From assembly GCA_002314775.1 (NCBI GenBank), contig DCHE01000030.1, forward strand, positions 1 through 25,013: DNA of 25,013 nt, read 5' to 3'. A program made the position numbers and the translations under genes. The notes under the pieces are model-generated. The model saw only the letters and a list, made by a program, of their open reading frames with translations. It was not told the DNA's origin and made no database searches. Positions 1-6,718 of the stretch are shown here, piece after piece; the stretch's first letter is position 1; each line of letters begins with the position of its first letter. The DNA comes from Lachnospiraceae bacterium UBA1760. Lineage in GTDB: Bacteria; Bacillota; Clostridia; Lachnospirales; Lachnospiraceae.

Positions 1-2
1 CA

Positions 3-68
3 GATTCATTTATTGTAAATTCATCTCAAGGAGGAGGTTTTAAGGACACATGGGTTTTATATCAGTAG
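3..68 (+). CDS. C-terminal tail of a circularly permuted ATP-grasp protein (partial)
   Basis: Only the last 21 codons lie in the window. Reading from base 3 gives DSFIVNSSQGGGFKDTWVL followed by Tyr-Gln and a TAG stop at 66-68. The SSQGGG-x-KDTWV tail is, as I recall it, typical of the C terminus of circularly permuted ATP-grasp proteins (CP_ATPgrasp families), which nearly always sit next to alpha-E and transglutaminase-like genes, as here. The family is predicted to ligate carboxylates to amines with ATP, making small peptides or amide-tagged products. The end overlaps the start of the alpha-E gene by 19 bases, and the codons for Gln-Gly-Gly-Gly double as that gene's ribosome binding site. 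The body of the protein lies upstream of the window. Confidence 0.8.
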   Translation, partial: DSFIVNSSQGGGFKDTWVLYQ

Positions 69-712
69 AGCAGGCAGACAGACTTTTTTGGCTGGGAAGA
101 TATACTGAGAGAGTATATTCAACCTTAAGAATATTTGTGGATAGCTATGATTATATGATAGATGAGCTTGAGGACAGCTATAGCTCATACTGTATAAAGA
201 TGGATATCCCTAACATTTACTCTGACAAGGAAGACTTTTTGAAGAGATATCCTTACGATGAGACTAACTATGATTCTATTATAAGCTCATTGACAAGAGC
301 CTACGATAACGCGATTGTTCTTAGAGAAAGCATTGGTTCTGAAACCTTAGCGTATATTCAGCTCGCTGTGTATGATATGAAGAAGGCAGAAATCAGTGAC
401 TCTCCACTTATTGAGCTGCAGAAGGTAATAGACAACATCTTAGCCTTCTGGGGAATGGTCGATGATTCAATTGATTCTGAGCAGATTAGAAATATTATCA
501 AGGCTGGAAAGAGAATCGAGCGAATTGATATATATGCAAGGCTTGAGCTGAAGAAGAGCAAGCTAGAGAGAGAACTGTTTAGAATGATACCTAGAGTTGA
601 GAAATCTGGACTGGCTTATGATGTGAGCAGTATGGAAAGAATAAGGAGTCTTATCCTTTCTAATGATTTGGATTACTATAGTATTATCGATACAGTTGAA
701 AGTATAATATAA
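50..712 (+). CDS. alpha-E domain protein
   Basis: A 220-residue, mostly helical protein beginning with the alpha-E signature (EQADRLFWLGRYTERVYST, residues 7-25), which matches the usual AENLYWMGRYLERAE pattern. The alpha-E family has no established enzymatic activity. It is known mainly as the constant partner of circularly permuted ATP-grasp ligases and transglutaminase-like proteases in predicted peptide-synthesis clusters. Here it follows the ATP-grasp tail with an overlap and precedes the transglutaminase gene. AAGGAGGAGGT at 28-38 is the ribosome binding site for the ATG at 50. At 220 residues it is shorter than the roughly 300 residues common in the family, so it may be a compact version; no frameshift is visible. 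There is no signal peptide or membrane segment, so it is probably cytoplasmic. The family call is firm and the biochemical role unknown. Confidence 0.85.
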   Translation: MGFISVEQADRLFWLGRYTERVYSTLRIFVDSYDYMIDELEDSYSSYCIKMDIPNIYSDKEDFLKRYPYDETNYDSIISSLTRAYDNAIVLRESIGSETLAYIQLAVYDMKKAEISDSPLIELQKVIDNILAFWGMVDDSIDSEQIRNIIKAGKRIERIDIYARLELKKSKLERELFRMIPRVEKSGLAYDVSSMERIRSLILSNDLDYYSIIDTVESII

Positions 713-721
713 TATATGCCC

Positions 722-779
722 TGGTGCGAATTCATTGCTCAAAATTCTATACCCTAATTCATAAAAGAATTCTGCACCA
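722..779 (+). other. long imperfect inverted repeat between alpha-E and transglutaminase genes
   Basis: TGGTGCGAATTC (722-733) pairs with GAATTCTGCACCA (767-779): 12 base pairs with one bulged T, around a 33-base loop. No T-run follows, so it does not look like an intrinsic terminator. It fills most of the 92-base gap inside an otherwise close-packed gene cluster. It may be an RNA processing or mRNA stability element. The pairing is certain; the function is a guess. Confidence 0.5.
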
Positions 780-804
780 AAGCATTAATGTAGGAGAGTG
801 TTAG

Positions 805-1614
805 ATGGACAGACTGCATTTTGATTATAGATTCCATACGGAATATGAAAAAACGGTGTCTAAGTGCTTCTTTTCATTAAAGATAATTCCTAAAAATACA
901 GCAAGACAGACACTTAAGGAAATAAGGCTATCTATTGTTCCAGAAGCAAAATACTGGTATGGATCAGACAGCTTCAACAACAAAAAAATACTTGGAATGA
1001 TTGATAATCCACACACGAGCTTTGAGCTTAAGGTTTCAGGTGAGGTGGAGATTAATCAGGTTCTTTATGAGGAGGAGGCTCAGTCAGAACAGGTGGGTAT
1101 ATTTAAGTACCCGCATGGTAAAACGGTTCCTGGGCCAAGGATAATTAGCTACTCCGAACAGCTTTTAGAAATGCTTCAAGCTGAGTTTAATACTGAGGCT
1201 TCGGATTATGACAAGGCGATTTTTATCATGCATGATTTGTACAATCGCTTTAATTATGTTCCGAATGTCACTGGAGTATACACTATGGCAGAGGATGCTA
1301 TGGTTAAGCTGGAGGGCGTGTGTCAGGATATTGCACACATTTATATAGCTGTCATTAGAAGACTGGGTATTGCAGCAAGGTATGTAACTGGCCTTATGAT
1401 AGGTGAAGGGAAGAGCCATGCCTGGGTTGAATTTTTGTTTAATGGCAAGTGGATCGGTTTGGATCCGACAAATGACCTTCTTATTGATGAAAACTATATT
1501 AAGCTTTCGGATGGCCGCGATTCTGATGATTGTAAGATAAATCTTGCAACTCTTATTGGTGGCGGAAGAGAAATTCAGAGTATAGAAAGTATTGTGTCTA
1601 AGATTAATGATTAG
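805..1614 (+). CDS. transglutaminase-like cysteine protease/amidase (alpha-E cluster type)
   Basis: A 269-residue cytoplasmic protein with the N-terminal beta domain usual in this group (residues about 1-100) and a transglutaminase-like core. The catalytic triad is visible: Cys173 in GVCQDIAH, His205 in KSHAWVEF and Asp220 in GLDPTND. In this family the core normally hydrolyses or transfers peptide or isopeptide bonds. In clusters with alpha-E and ATP-grasp proteins it is predicted to process the ligase product. The start at 805 follows GGAGAG at 793-798. It lies between the alpha-E gene and the AstE-like gene, 26 bases before the latter. All core residues are intact, so it should be active. 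The substrate is unknown. Confidence 0.87.
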   Translation: MDRLHFDYRFHTEYEKTVSKCFFSLKIIPKNTARQTLKEIRLSIVPEAKYWYGSDSFNNKKILGMIDNPHTSFELKVSGEVEINQVLYEEEAQSEQVGIFKYPHGKTVPGPRIISYSEQLLEMLQAEFNTEASDYDKAIFIMHDLYNRFNYVPNVTGVYTMAEDAMVKLEGVCQDIAHIYIAVIRRLGIAARYVTGLMIGEGKSHAWVEFLFNGKWIGLDPTNDLLIDENYIKLSDGRDSDDCKINLATLIGGGREIQSIESIVSKIND

Positions 1615-1640
1615 AAAGGTGGTATAATCTGAGCTCTGGC

Positions 1641-2609
1641 TTGGATTTATATAATATGATTAAAGAGGTAGTAAAAGTAGGGCTTCCGGTTGATGAGGTG
1701 CTGAGCATAAAGAAACGAAGAATTCTTCCGTTAAATTATCAGCCTGAGAATACCGAAGGTCTTAAAAGAATAGCAATAGTTACTGGAACCCACGGCGACG
1801 AGCTTGAGGGTCAGTATGTCTGCTATGAAATTGGAAGAATAATTGACGAGAATCCTGAACTTTTGACAGGTATTGTTGATATTTATCCAGCGATAAATCC
1901 GCTTGGAATAGACTCAATAACAAGAGGAATTCCAGCCTTTGATTTAGATATGAACAGACTCTTTCCTGGTAACCTTGAGGGTAATATGACCGAGTATATG
2001 GCTGCGGGCATTATCGAGGATATTAAGGGGGCGGACTGTGTAATTGATATTCATGCAAGTAACATTTATCTGACTGAGATTCCTCAGATTAGAATAAATG
2101 AGCTTCACGACGAGATGCTTGTGCCACTTGCAGAAAAGACTAATATTGATTTTATATGGGTTCATGGCGCAAGTACGGTTCTAGAGTCAACCTTTGCCTA
2201 TTCACTTAATTCAATCGGTACTCCGGTACTTGTTGTCGAGATGGGTGTAGGTATGAGAATTACCAAGGAATATGGTGACCAGCTTGTTGACGGAATTCTA
2301 AATCTCATGCGAGAGATGGGAATCTGGAAGGGCGAGACCAAGGCACCGAGAAAACCTATTATTTCCAGAGACCCAGATGATGTATGTTTCTTAAATGCAA
2401 AGAAAAGTGGTGTATTTATTCCAAATGTAAAGCATTGGGTAAGCCTTAAAAAGGGCGACCTGATAGGAAAAATTGTAGATCCTCTTCAGGGCAGTGTGCT
2501 TGATGAGATTGTTTCACCTGTTGACGGTATTCTGTTTACAATTAGAGATTTTCCAATTGTCGATGAGGGATCGCTGATTGGAAGACTGTTAGTTGGAATG
2601 GACAAGTAG
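1641..2609 (+). CDS. AstE/AspA-family zinc deacylase
   Basis: A 322-residue member of the succinylglutamate desuccinylase/aspartoacylase (M14-like) family, which removes acyl groups from N-acyl amino acids or cuts small amides using one zinc ion. The metal ligands are present: His51 and Glu54 in GTHGDE and His138 in DIHASN. Glu200 in VVEMGVG is in place as the catalytic base. The LDMNRLFPG stretch is also typical. The last 70 residues form the beta domain of the family. The likely start is TTG at 1641, although AGGTGG at 1617-1622 is 18 bases away. A CTG at 1629 in the same frame has better spacing, so the true start is uncertain by a few codons. It follows the transglutaminase gene and is followed five bases later by the GTG of an alternative start for its own degenerate paralogue. 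Confidence 0.85.
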   Translation: MDLYNMIKEVVKVGLPVDEVLSIKKRRILPLNYQPENTEGLKRIAIVTGTHGDELEGQYVCYEIGRIIDENPELLTGIVDIYPAINPLGIDSITRGIPAFDLDMNRLFPGNLEGNMTEYMAAGIIEDIKGADCVIDIHASNIYLTEIPQIRINELHDEMLVPLAEKTNIDFIWVHGASTVLESTFAYSLNSIGTPVLVVEMGVGMRITKEYGDQLVDGILNLMREMGIWKGETKAPRKPIISRDPDDVCFLNAKKSGVFIPNVKHWVSLKKGDLIGKIVDPLQGSVLDEIVSPVDGILFTIRDFPIVDEGSLIGRLLVGMDK

Positions 2610-2626
2610 AATGCGTGGAGGTTTTT

Positions 2627-3553
2627 ATGAAAAAGAAAATCATATATAGCATTGATGGATTATACAGAGACGATTTTAGAGTTACGGGCTATGAATTTGG
2701 CGAAGGGGAGAAAACTTTATGTATCGTCGGGGCTATGAGGGGTAATGAAGTCCAGCAGCTGTACTGTTGCTCAATGCTTATAAAAAAGTTTAAGCAGCTT
2801 GAGGAAGAGGGAAGAATAAAAGAGGGATGCTCTATTCTTATTATTCCATCAGCAAATCCGTATTCTATGAATATCAAAAAGAGATTTTGGCCAACAGATA
2901 ATACGGACATTAATAGAATGTTTCCGGGCTATGACATAGGTGAAACAACCCAGAGAATTGCGGATGGTGTTTTTAACGAGATTAAGGATTATAAGTATGG
3001 AATTCAGTTTACTTCCTTCTATATGCCGGGTGAGTATGTGCCTCATATAAGGATGATGAAGCTTGGATATAACGAGATGGAGCTTGCTAAATTATTTGGA
3101 CTTCCTTATATTGTTGAGAGAGAGGTCAGACCATATGATACGACTACCCTTAACTATAACTGGCAGGTTTGGGAGACGCAGGCCTTCAGCTTTTATACAA
3201 CAAAGACTGATTCCATTGATAAAACAAGTGCCGGTCAGGCAGTGCTTTCAATACTAAACTTCCTCTCAGCGTTAAAGGTTGTTAAGTATCATGGACCAAA
3301 GCAGCTTGAGTCAAGAATTATCACTGACACCGAGATGGTTAGTGTTCAGACTGCAAAATCTGGTTTCTTTGACAGCAAGGTAAATGCAGGGATGAAGGTT
3401 AAAATCGGTGAGGAGCTTGCAGATATAATTCATCCATACAATGGAGATGTTATCGAGACTCTATATTCACCTGTAAATGGCACGGTGTTCTTTATGCATT
3501 CAGAACCTCTTACCTACGCCAATACTGCAGTGTTTAAAATTGTCGAGGATTAA
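2627..3553 (+). CDS. AstE/AspA-family paralogue lacking the zinc site (probable pseudoenzyme)
   Basis: A 308-residue protein that aligns along its whole length with the preceding gene, including DINRMFPG against DMNRLFPG and the C-terminal beta domain. All positions that should bind zinc by histidine are changed: the GTHGDE motif is GAMRGNE (His to Arg38, with Glu41 kept), the second His is Thr129 (GIQFTSFYMPGEY), and the catalytic Glu aligns with Tyr190. It therefore should not hydrolyse amides by the family mechanism. A regulatory, scaffolding or substrate-binding role beside the active paralogue is more likely, perhaps as a heteromer. The ATG at 2627 is preferred over the GTG at 2615 because TGGAGG at 2616-2621 is five bases upstream. 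The reading frame is intact, so the gene is maintained and not decaying. Confidence 0.8.
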   Translation: MKKKIIYSIDGLYRDDFRVTGYEFGEGEKTLCIVGAMRGNEVQQLYCCSMLIKKFKQLEEEGRIKEGCSILIIPSANPYSMNIKKRFWPTDNTDINRMFPGYDIGETTQRIADGVFNEIKDYKYGIQFTSFYMPGEYVPHIRMMKLGYNEMELAKLFGLPYIVEREVRPYDTTTLNYNWQVWETQAFSFYTTKTDSIDKTSAGQAVLSILNFLSALKVVKYHGPKQLESRIITDTEMVSVQTAKSGFFDSKVNAGMKVKIGEELADIIHPYNGDVIETLYSPVNGTVFFMHSEPLTYANTAVFKIVED

Positions 3554-3625
3554 AGAGTTCGTTATTAAAGAGTTCGTTATTAAAGAGTTCGTTATTAAAG
3601 AGTTCATTATTAAAGAGTTCATTAG
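3551..3625 (+). repeat. five tandem copies of a 15-bp unit starting at the stop codon
   Basis: The unit TAAAGAGTTCGTTAT is present three times exactly (3551-3595), then once as TAAAGAGTTCATTAT and once as TAAAGAGTTCATTAG. The first three bases of the first unit are the stop codon of the AstE-like paralogue. The period is a multiple of three, so every unit repeats the TAA in the same frame. It lies between the gene end and the terminator at 3692. It probably arose by slippage. No protein is encoded across it. Confidence 0.95.
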
Positions 3626-3691
3626 TAATAATGATGAAAACTAAATAATAATATGTTACACTTAATTCGTTAAAGGTAAATAGTATGAACA

Positions 3692-3729
3692 AAAGGACAT
3701 ATCGTATTTTTTATGATATGTCCTTTTTT
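3692..3729 (+). terminator. intrinsic terminator of the ATP-grasp/alpha-E/AstE cluster
   Basis: A perfect 12-bp stem, AAAGGACATATC (3692-3703) with GATATGTCCTTT (3715-3726), encloses a short T-rich loop and runs into six T residues (3724-3729). It closes the cluster that starts upstream of the window. Confidence 0.9.
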
Positions 3730-3797
3730 AAGATAGCTAGCAAAGCATGAGGCATTTTCTGGCTTTAACACAGAACAGGATAATGTGGAGGTATAAT

Positions 3798-4817
3798 ATG
3801 GGAACAAATAAGATATGTATATGTGGAACTGAAAATCCTGAAACATCAAAGTTTTGCAGAGAGTGTGGTTATATGCTGCCGCAGAGCAAGACTGATAAAT
3901 TAACTGACAATTCTAGTGAGTGGATTAAACAGCTTGAGAGAAAAAATAATGAGAAGGAGCCTATAAATGTTTATCCTGATGTGGAAGGACTGAGACAGCT
4001 GGTTTGTCTTAGTTATAAGCAGACAAGTCTTGCGATGGGTGGAAATAGTTATAATGAGCTGATGCTGTACTACAATGGAAATAACGGTGAGTATCAGGTG
4101 CATAAGTGTTATCAGAGAGGGAATGCTACAAAAAGGAAAGAGGGCTATTATGTCTCTAAGGCTTTTGCAGAAGAGATGATTGAATTGATTAAACAGGATA
4201 AGATTGATCAGATTGAAGCTAGTGGTATTATGCCTGCAGGGGGTGGAGAGGCTTCAATAGTTTATGCTAATGATGATGGCAGTGTTTCCAGGTTCACCTG
4301 TGGAAATGGTCCTCTTTTGGAGGAATACTATAAGCTTTGTAAAAAGCTTGGTGAGGGTGTTGTGAAAGAAAACAGAATAGTGCCCGAGTATGCGAAAAAC
4401 TGGAAAAAAGTTGTAGTTAATTCTACAGGTATGAGTATGGATAGCTGCTTCAATTTTGAGATAGTCAGGGAAGATGACAAAATAAAATACTGTGGAAGCT
4501 TCTTCAATAATGGTAAAAAAATCATGGCAGACTGGACATACCTTGATTCAGATAAAACCATGGCTATTTTAAAGGTTCCGGTAGGTCTGCTTATCTCAAA
4601 CGTACAGAAAAATTCAGACAATATGGTTATGGGAGTTGGCCTTGGAATGGGTATTAATCCAGCTCTTGGCATGGGCATGATGGGGGTTATGGCCTGCGAC
4701 CAGAATGTGAAGAGCATACAGGTAACCTATAGCGATGACAGAACAGATTCAAAGATAGCTGATGATGATGTGCTGGGTGAGCTGTTTGAGATATTAACCT
4801 CTTCGGCTATGAGGTAG
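3798..4817 (+). CDS. zinc-ribbon protein of unknown function
   Basis: A 339-residue protein I do not recognise beyond its first 25 residues, which form a zinc ribbon with Cys7, Cys9, Cys20 and Cys23 (a CxC then CxxC pattern). A soluble alpha/beta stretch follows, with an LMLYYNGNNGEYQVHKCYQ segment. Near residues 275-300 a glycine- and methionine-rich stretch (GVGLGMGINPALGMGMM) could be a membrane-interacting hairpin. The ATG at 3798 is chosen because TGGAGGT at 3786-3792 sits six bases upstream; the frame is open 17 codons further up without a comparable site. It stands after a terminator and 71 bases before the surface transglutaminase gene, so those two may share a transcript. No promoter is obvious upstream. 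Confidence 0.7.
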   Translation: MGTNKICICGTENPETSKFCRECGYMLPQSKTDKLTDNSSEWIKQLERKNNEKEPINVYPDVEGLRQLVCLSYKQTSLAMGGNSYNELMLYYNGNNGEYQVHKCYQRGNATKRKEGYYVSKAFAEEMIELIKQDKIDQIEASGIMPAGGGEASIVYANDDGSVSRFTCGNGPLLEEYYKLCKKLGEGVVKENRIVPEYAKNWKKVVVNSTGMSMDSCFNFEIVREDDKIKYCGSFFNNGKKIMADWTYLDSDKTMAILKVPVGLLISNVQKNSDNMVMGVGLGMGINPALGMGMMGVMACDQNVKSIQVTYSDDRTDSKIADDDVLGELFEILTSSAMR

Positions 4818-4888
4818 CTAAGGCTGTCAGTATAACTTGATTTGTCAGAAAACAGTAATAACAAATAAGAAACGTGAAGGGTATTGGT

Positions 4889-6625
4889 GTGAATATGAAG
4901 AAAGGGTTTATAAACAATATAATCAGGCTGATTTTAGTATTAGTATTTGTTATGTCATATGGCACTGAGGCAAGGGCCTTTAACTGTGCCACGGATGAGG
5001 AAAAACAGGAGATTGAGAGGCGAGTCAGGGAGGCTATTGCTGAGGAGAAGGGAAATGTCAATGTAGATATTTCCGACCTTGGAATAAAGGTTAATATGTA
5101 CAGCAACAAATACTCTAAGGAATACAAGGATATGATGGATTTTTGTACTTCGCTTGAGAATACCCTGGACATAAGCTTTGAAATGGGTAATTACAAAGTG
5201 AAGTATATGTATATAGGTCCAAATACAGAGCCTACAGAAAGGGCTGATAAGTATGGCTGTGGAGAAAACCTTCTTACTAGCATTAATATCGGTTATGATA
5301 CATATTATACGGATGAAGCTGGAAATGTTGACATAAATCAGCTCAAGCTTGATAAAAAGACAATTAAGGAAGAGGCAGACTATGTTATCTCGCTTGTAAG
5401 TGATGATATGACGGATGTTGAGAAGGCACTTGTGATATATGATTATCTTCAGGCTACAACAAACTATTCTACAGACAAGAGTCAGGCGGAGGATGGCGCG
5501 GATGTTTACAAGAACTCAGACTATGATCCTATTTCCGTTTTCAGAAATCATGTATCAGTGTGCAATGCAAATGCCGGAGCCTACGCAATTCTTCTTAACA
5601 GCGTAGGGATAAAAGCAATTCAGGTCGACAGCTACAGCATGAATCATTCCTGGACGATGCTTGAAATTGATGGGAAATGGTACCATGCAGACGTTACCTG
5701 GGATGACTCAAATCTATCAAGATATCTTGGTGACAATTATTGTAATAATGATATGTGGGATGATAATAATTGCAGGCATGCGTATTTTCTGAAAAGTGAT
5801 GAGGAGATGAAAAATATCCTGAATCATTATGACTGGGAGCTGACAGGACAAAATGGGATAAGTGATGAGAGTGTTAAGAAAACTCCAAAGGCAGAGGAAA
5901 GCTATGCATTTTCAGAGTACAGGTTTGCACTTAACAGAGAGGAAGGCATTGATGGCAGAATGAATAATATTGGTGAATACTGGTATTATTATGACGCAAA
6001 TGAGGGTAAAATTGCTAAAAGCAAAAGTGTATCCGGGGAGGAGCCGGTTACTTATCTTGATACTGTGCCGGATATTATCAGCGTATTTTGCTATGACAAA
6101 GCACTGTACATTTTAAATGGCAGCGGAGTTTTTGAGTATGATACTGAAACAGGGAATTTGAGACAATTCATGGATAGCAAGAGCTTTGGGGAGAATGCAA
6201 GAATAAATGAAATATGCATTTACAAGGATGTATTTTCATATGTGGTTGCCAATCCGAAGGATAATAAAAGCGATACTCTGTGGGATGTAGAAGAGACGAA
6301 AATTGATGAAAGGATTGAGTTCACTACTGGCCAGTACACAATATCTGAAATAAAGAGTATGAAGGTGGAGGAGCCGAAAACTGAGACTGCTACAGAGGAA
6401 ATCACTACAGAAGAGAATACTCAGACAGAGCAGACGACAGAAGGGGTGACAGAGAAAGAAACAGAGGCTTATAAGAGTGCTTATGAAAATAAAAACGATA
6501 CTATAGCCAGTGCAAATGATAATACATTATTTAGAGTGGCTTTGATTGCTGGTTTATCTCTGGCTGGGATAGGACTGCTGCTTATTGTTATTTCTGTGAT
6601 TATAAGGAAAAAGAACAAAAACTAA
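4889..6625 (+). CDS. membrane-anchored extracellular transglutaminase-like protein
   Basis: A protein of about 578 residues with an N-terminal signal peptide (hydrophobic RLILVLVFVMSYG, cleavage likely after EARA). A central transglutaminase-like domain carries Cys225 (SVCNANAGAYA), His253 (MNHSW) and Asp268 (HADVTWDD). An approximately 100-residue beta-rich part and a Thr/Glu-rich linker (near residues 490-535) follow. A C-terminal membrane helix (VALIAGLSLAGIGLLLIVI) ends in Arg/Lys-rich residues. The layout places the enzyme outside the cell, held at the membrane. The family acts as peptidase or amide cross-linker, perhaps on cell wall or surface protein. GTG at 4889 lies seven bases after AAGGG (4877-4881); ATG at 4895 and GTG at 4874 are alternatives. 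It is unrelated in architecture to the cytoplasmic transglutaminase at 805-1614. Confidence 0.82.
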   Translation: MNMKKGFINNIIRLILVLVFVMSYGTEARAFNCATDEEKQEIERRVREAIAEEKGNVNVDISDLGIKVNMYSNKYSKEYKDMMDFCTSLENTLDISFEMGNYKVKYMYIGPNTEPTERADKYGCGENLLTSINIGYDTYYTDEAGNVDINQLKLDKKTIKEEADYVISLVSDDMTDVEKALVIYDYLQATTNYSTDKSQAEDGADVYKNSDYDPISVFRNHVSVCNANAGAYAILLNSVGIKAIQVDSYSMNHSWTMLEIDGKWYHADVTWDDSNLSRYLGDNYCNNDMWDDNNCRHAYFLKSDEEMKNILNHYDWELTGQNGISDESVKKTPKAEESYAFSEYRFALNREEGIDGRMNNIGEYWYYYDANEGKIAKSKSVSGEEPVTYLDTVPDIISVFCYDKALYILNGSGVFEYDTETGNLRQFMDSKSFGENARINEICIYKDVFSYVVANPKDNKSDTLWDVEETKIDERIEFTTGQYTISEIKSMKVEEPKTETATEEITTEENTQTEQTTEGVTEKETEAYKSAYENKNDTIASANDNTLFRVALIAGLSLAGIGLLLIVISVIIRKKNKN

Positions 6626-6672
6626 TTTTCAAGAAACATAGTATTATTTTGTAGATTATTTATACTATTTGT

Positions 6673-6681
6673 TGGTATAAT
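6673..6681 (+). promoter_or_regulatory. extended -10 promoter for the Na/Pi cotransporter gene
   Basis: TGGTATAAT at 6673-6681 is a perfect extended -10 element (TGn followed by TATAAT). The -35 region is weak (TAGATT at 6652-6657 is the best spaced). It lies 37 bases before the start codon and just after the end of the preceding gene, where no terminator is seen. Confidence 0.6.
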
Positions 6682-6718
6682 AGACATTGATTAATCTATG
6701 GGAGGGATAAAGTATTAA

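Noticed and set aside
1629..1640. CTG start for the AstE-like gene
   Set aside because: The spacing to AGGTGG is good, but CTG starts are rare; the TTG at 1641 is kept, with the doubt noted.
3551..3625. CRISPR array
   Set aside because: The units are directly adjacent with no spacers, and no cas gene is present.
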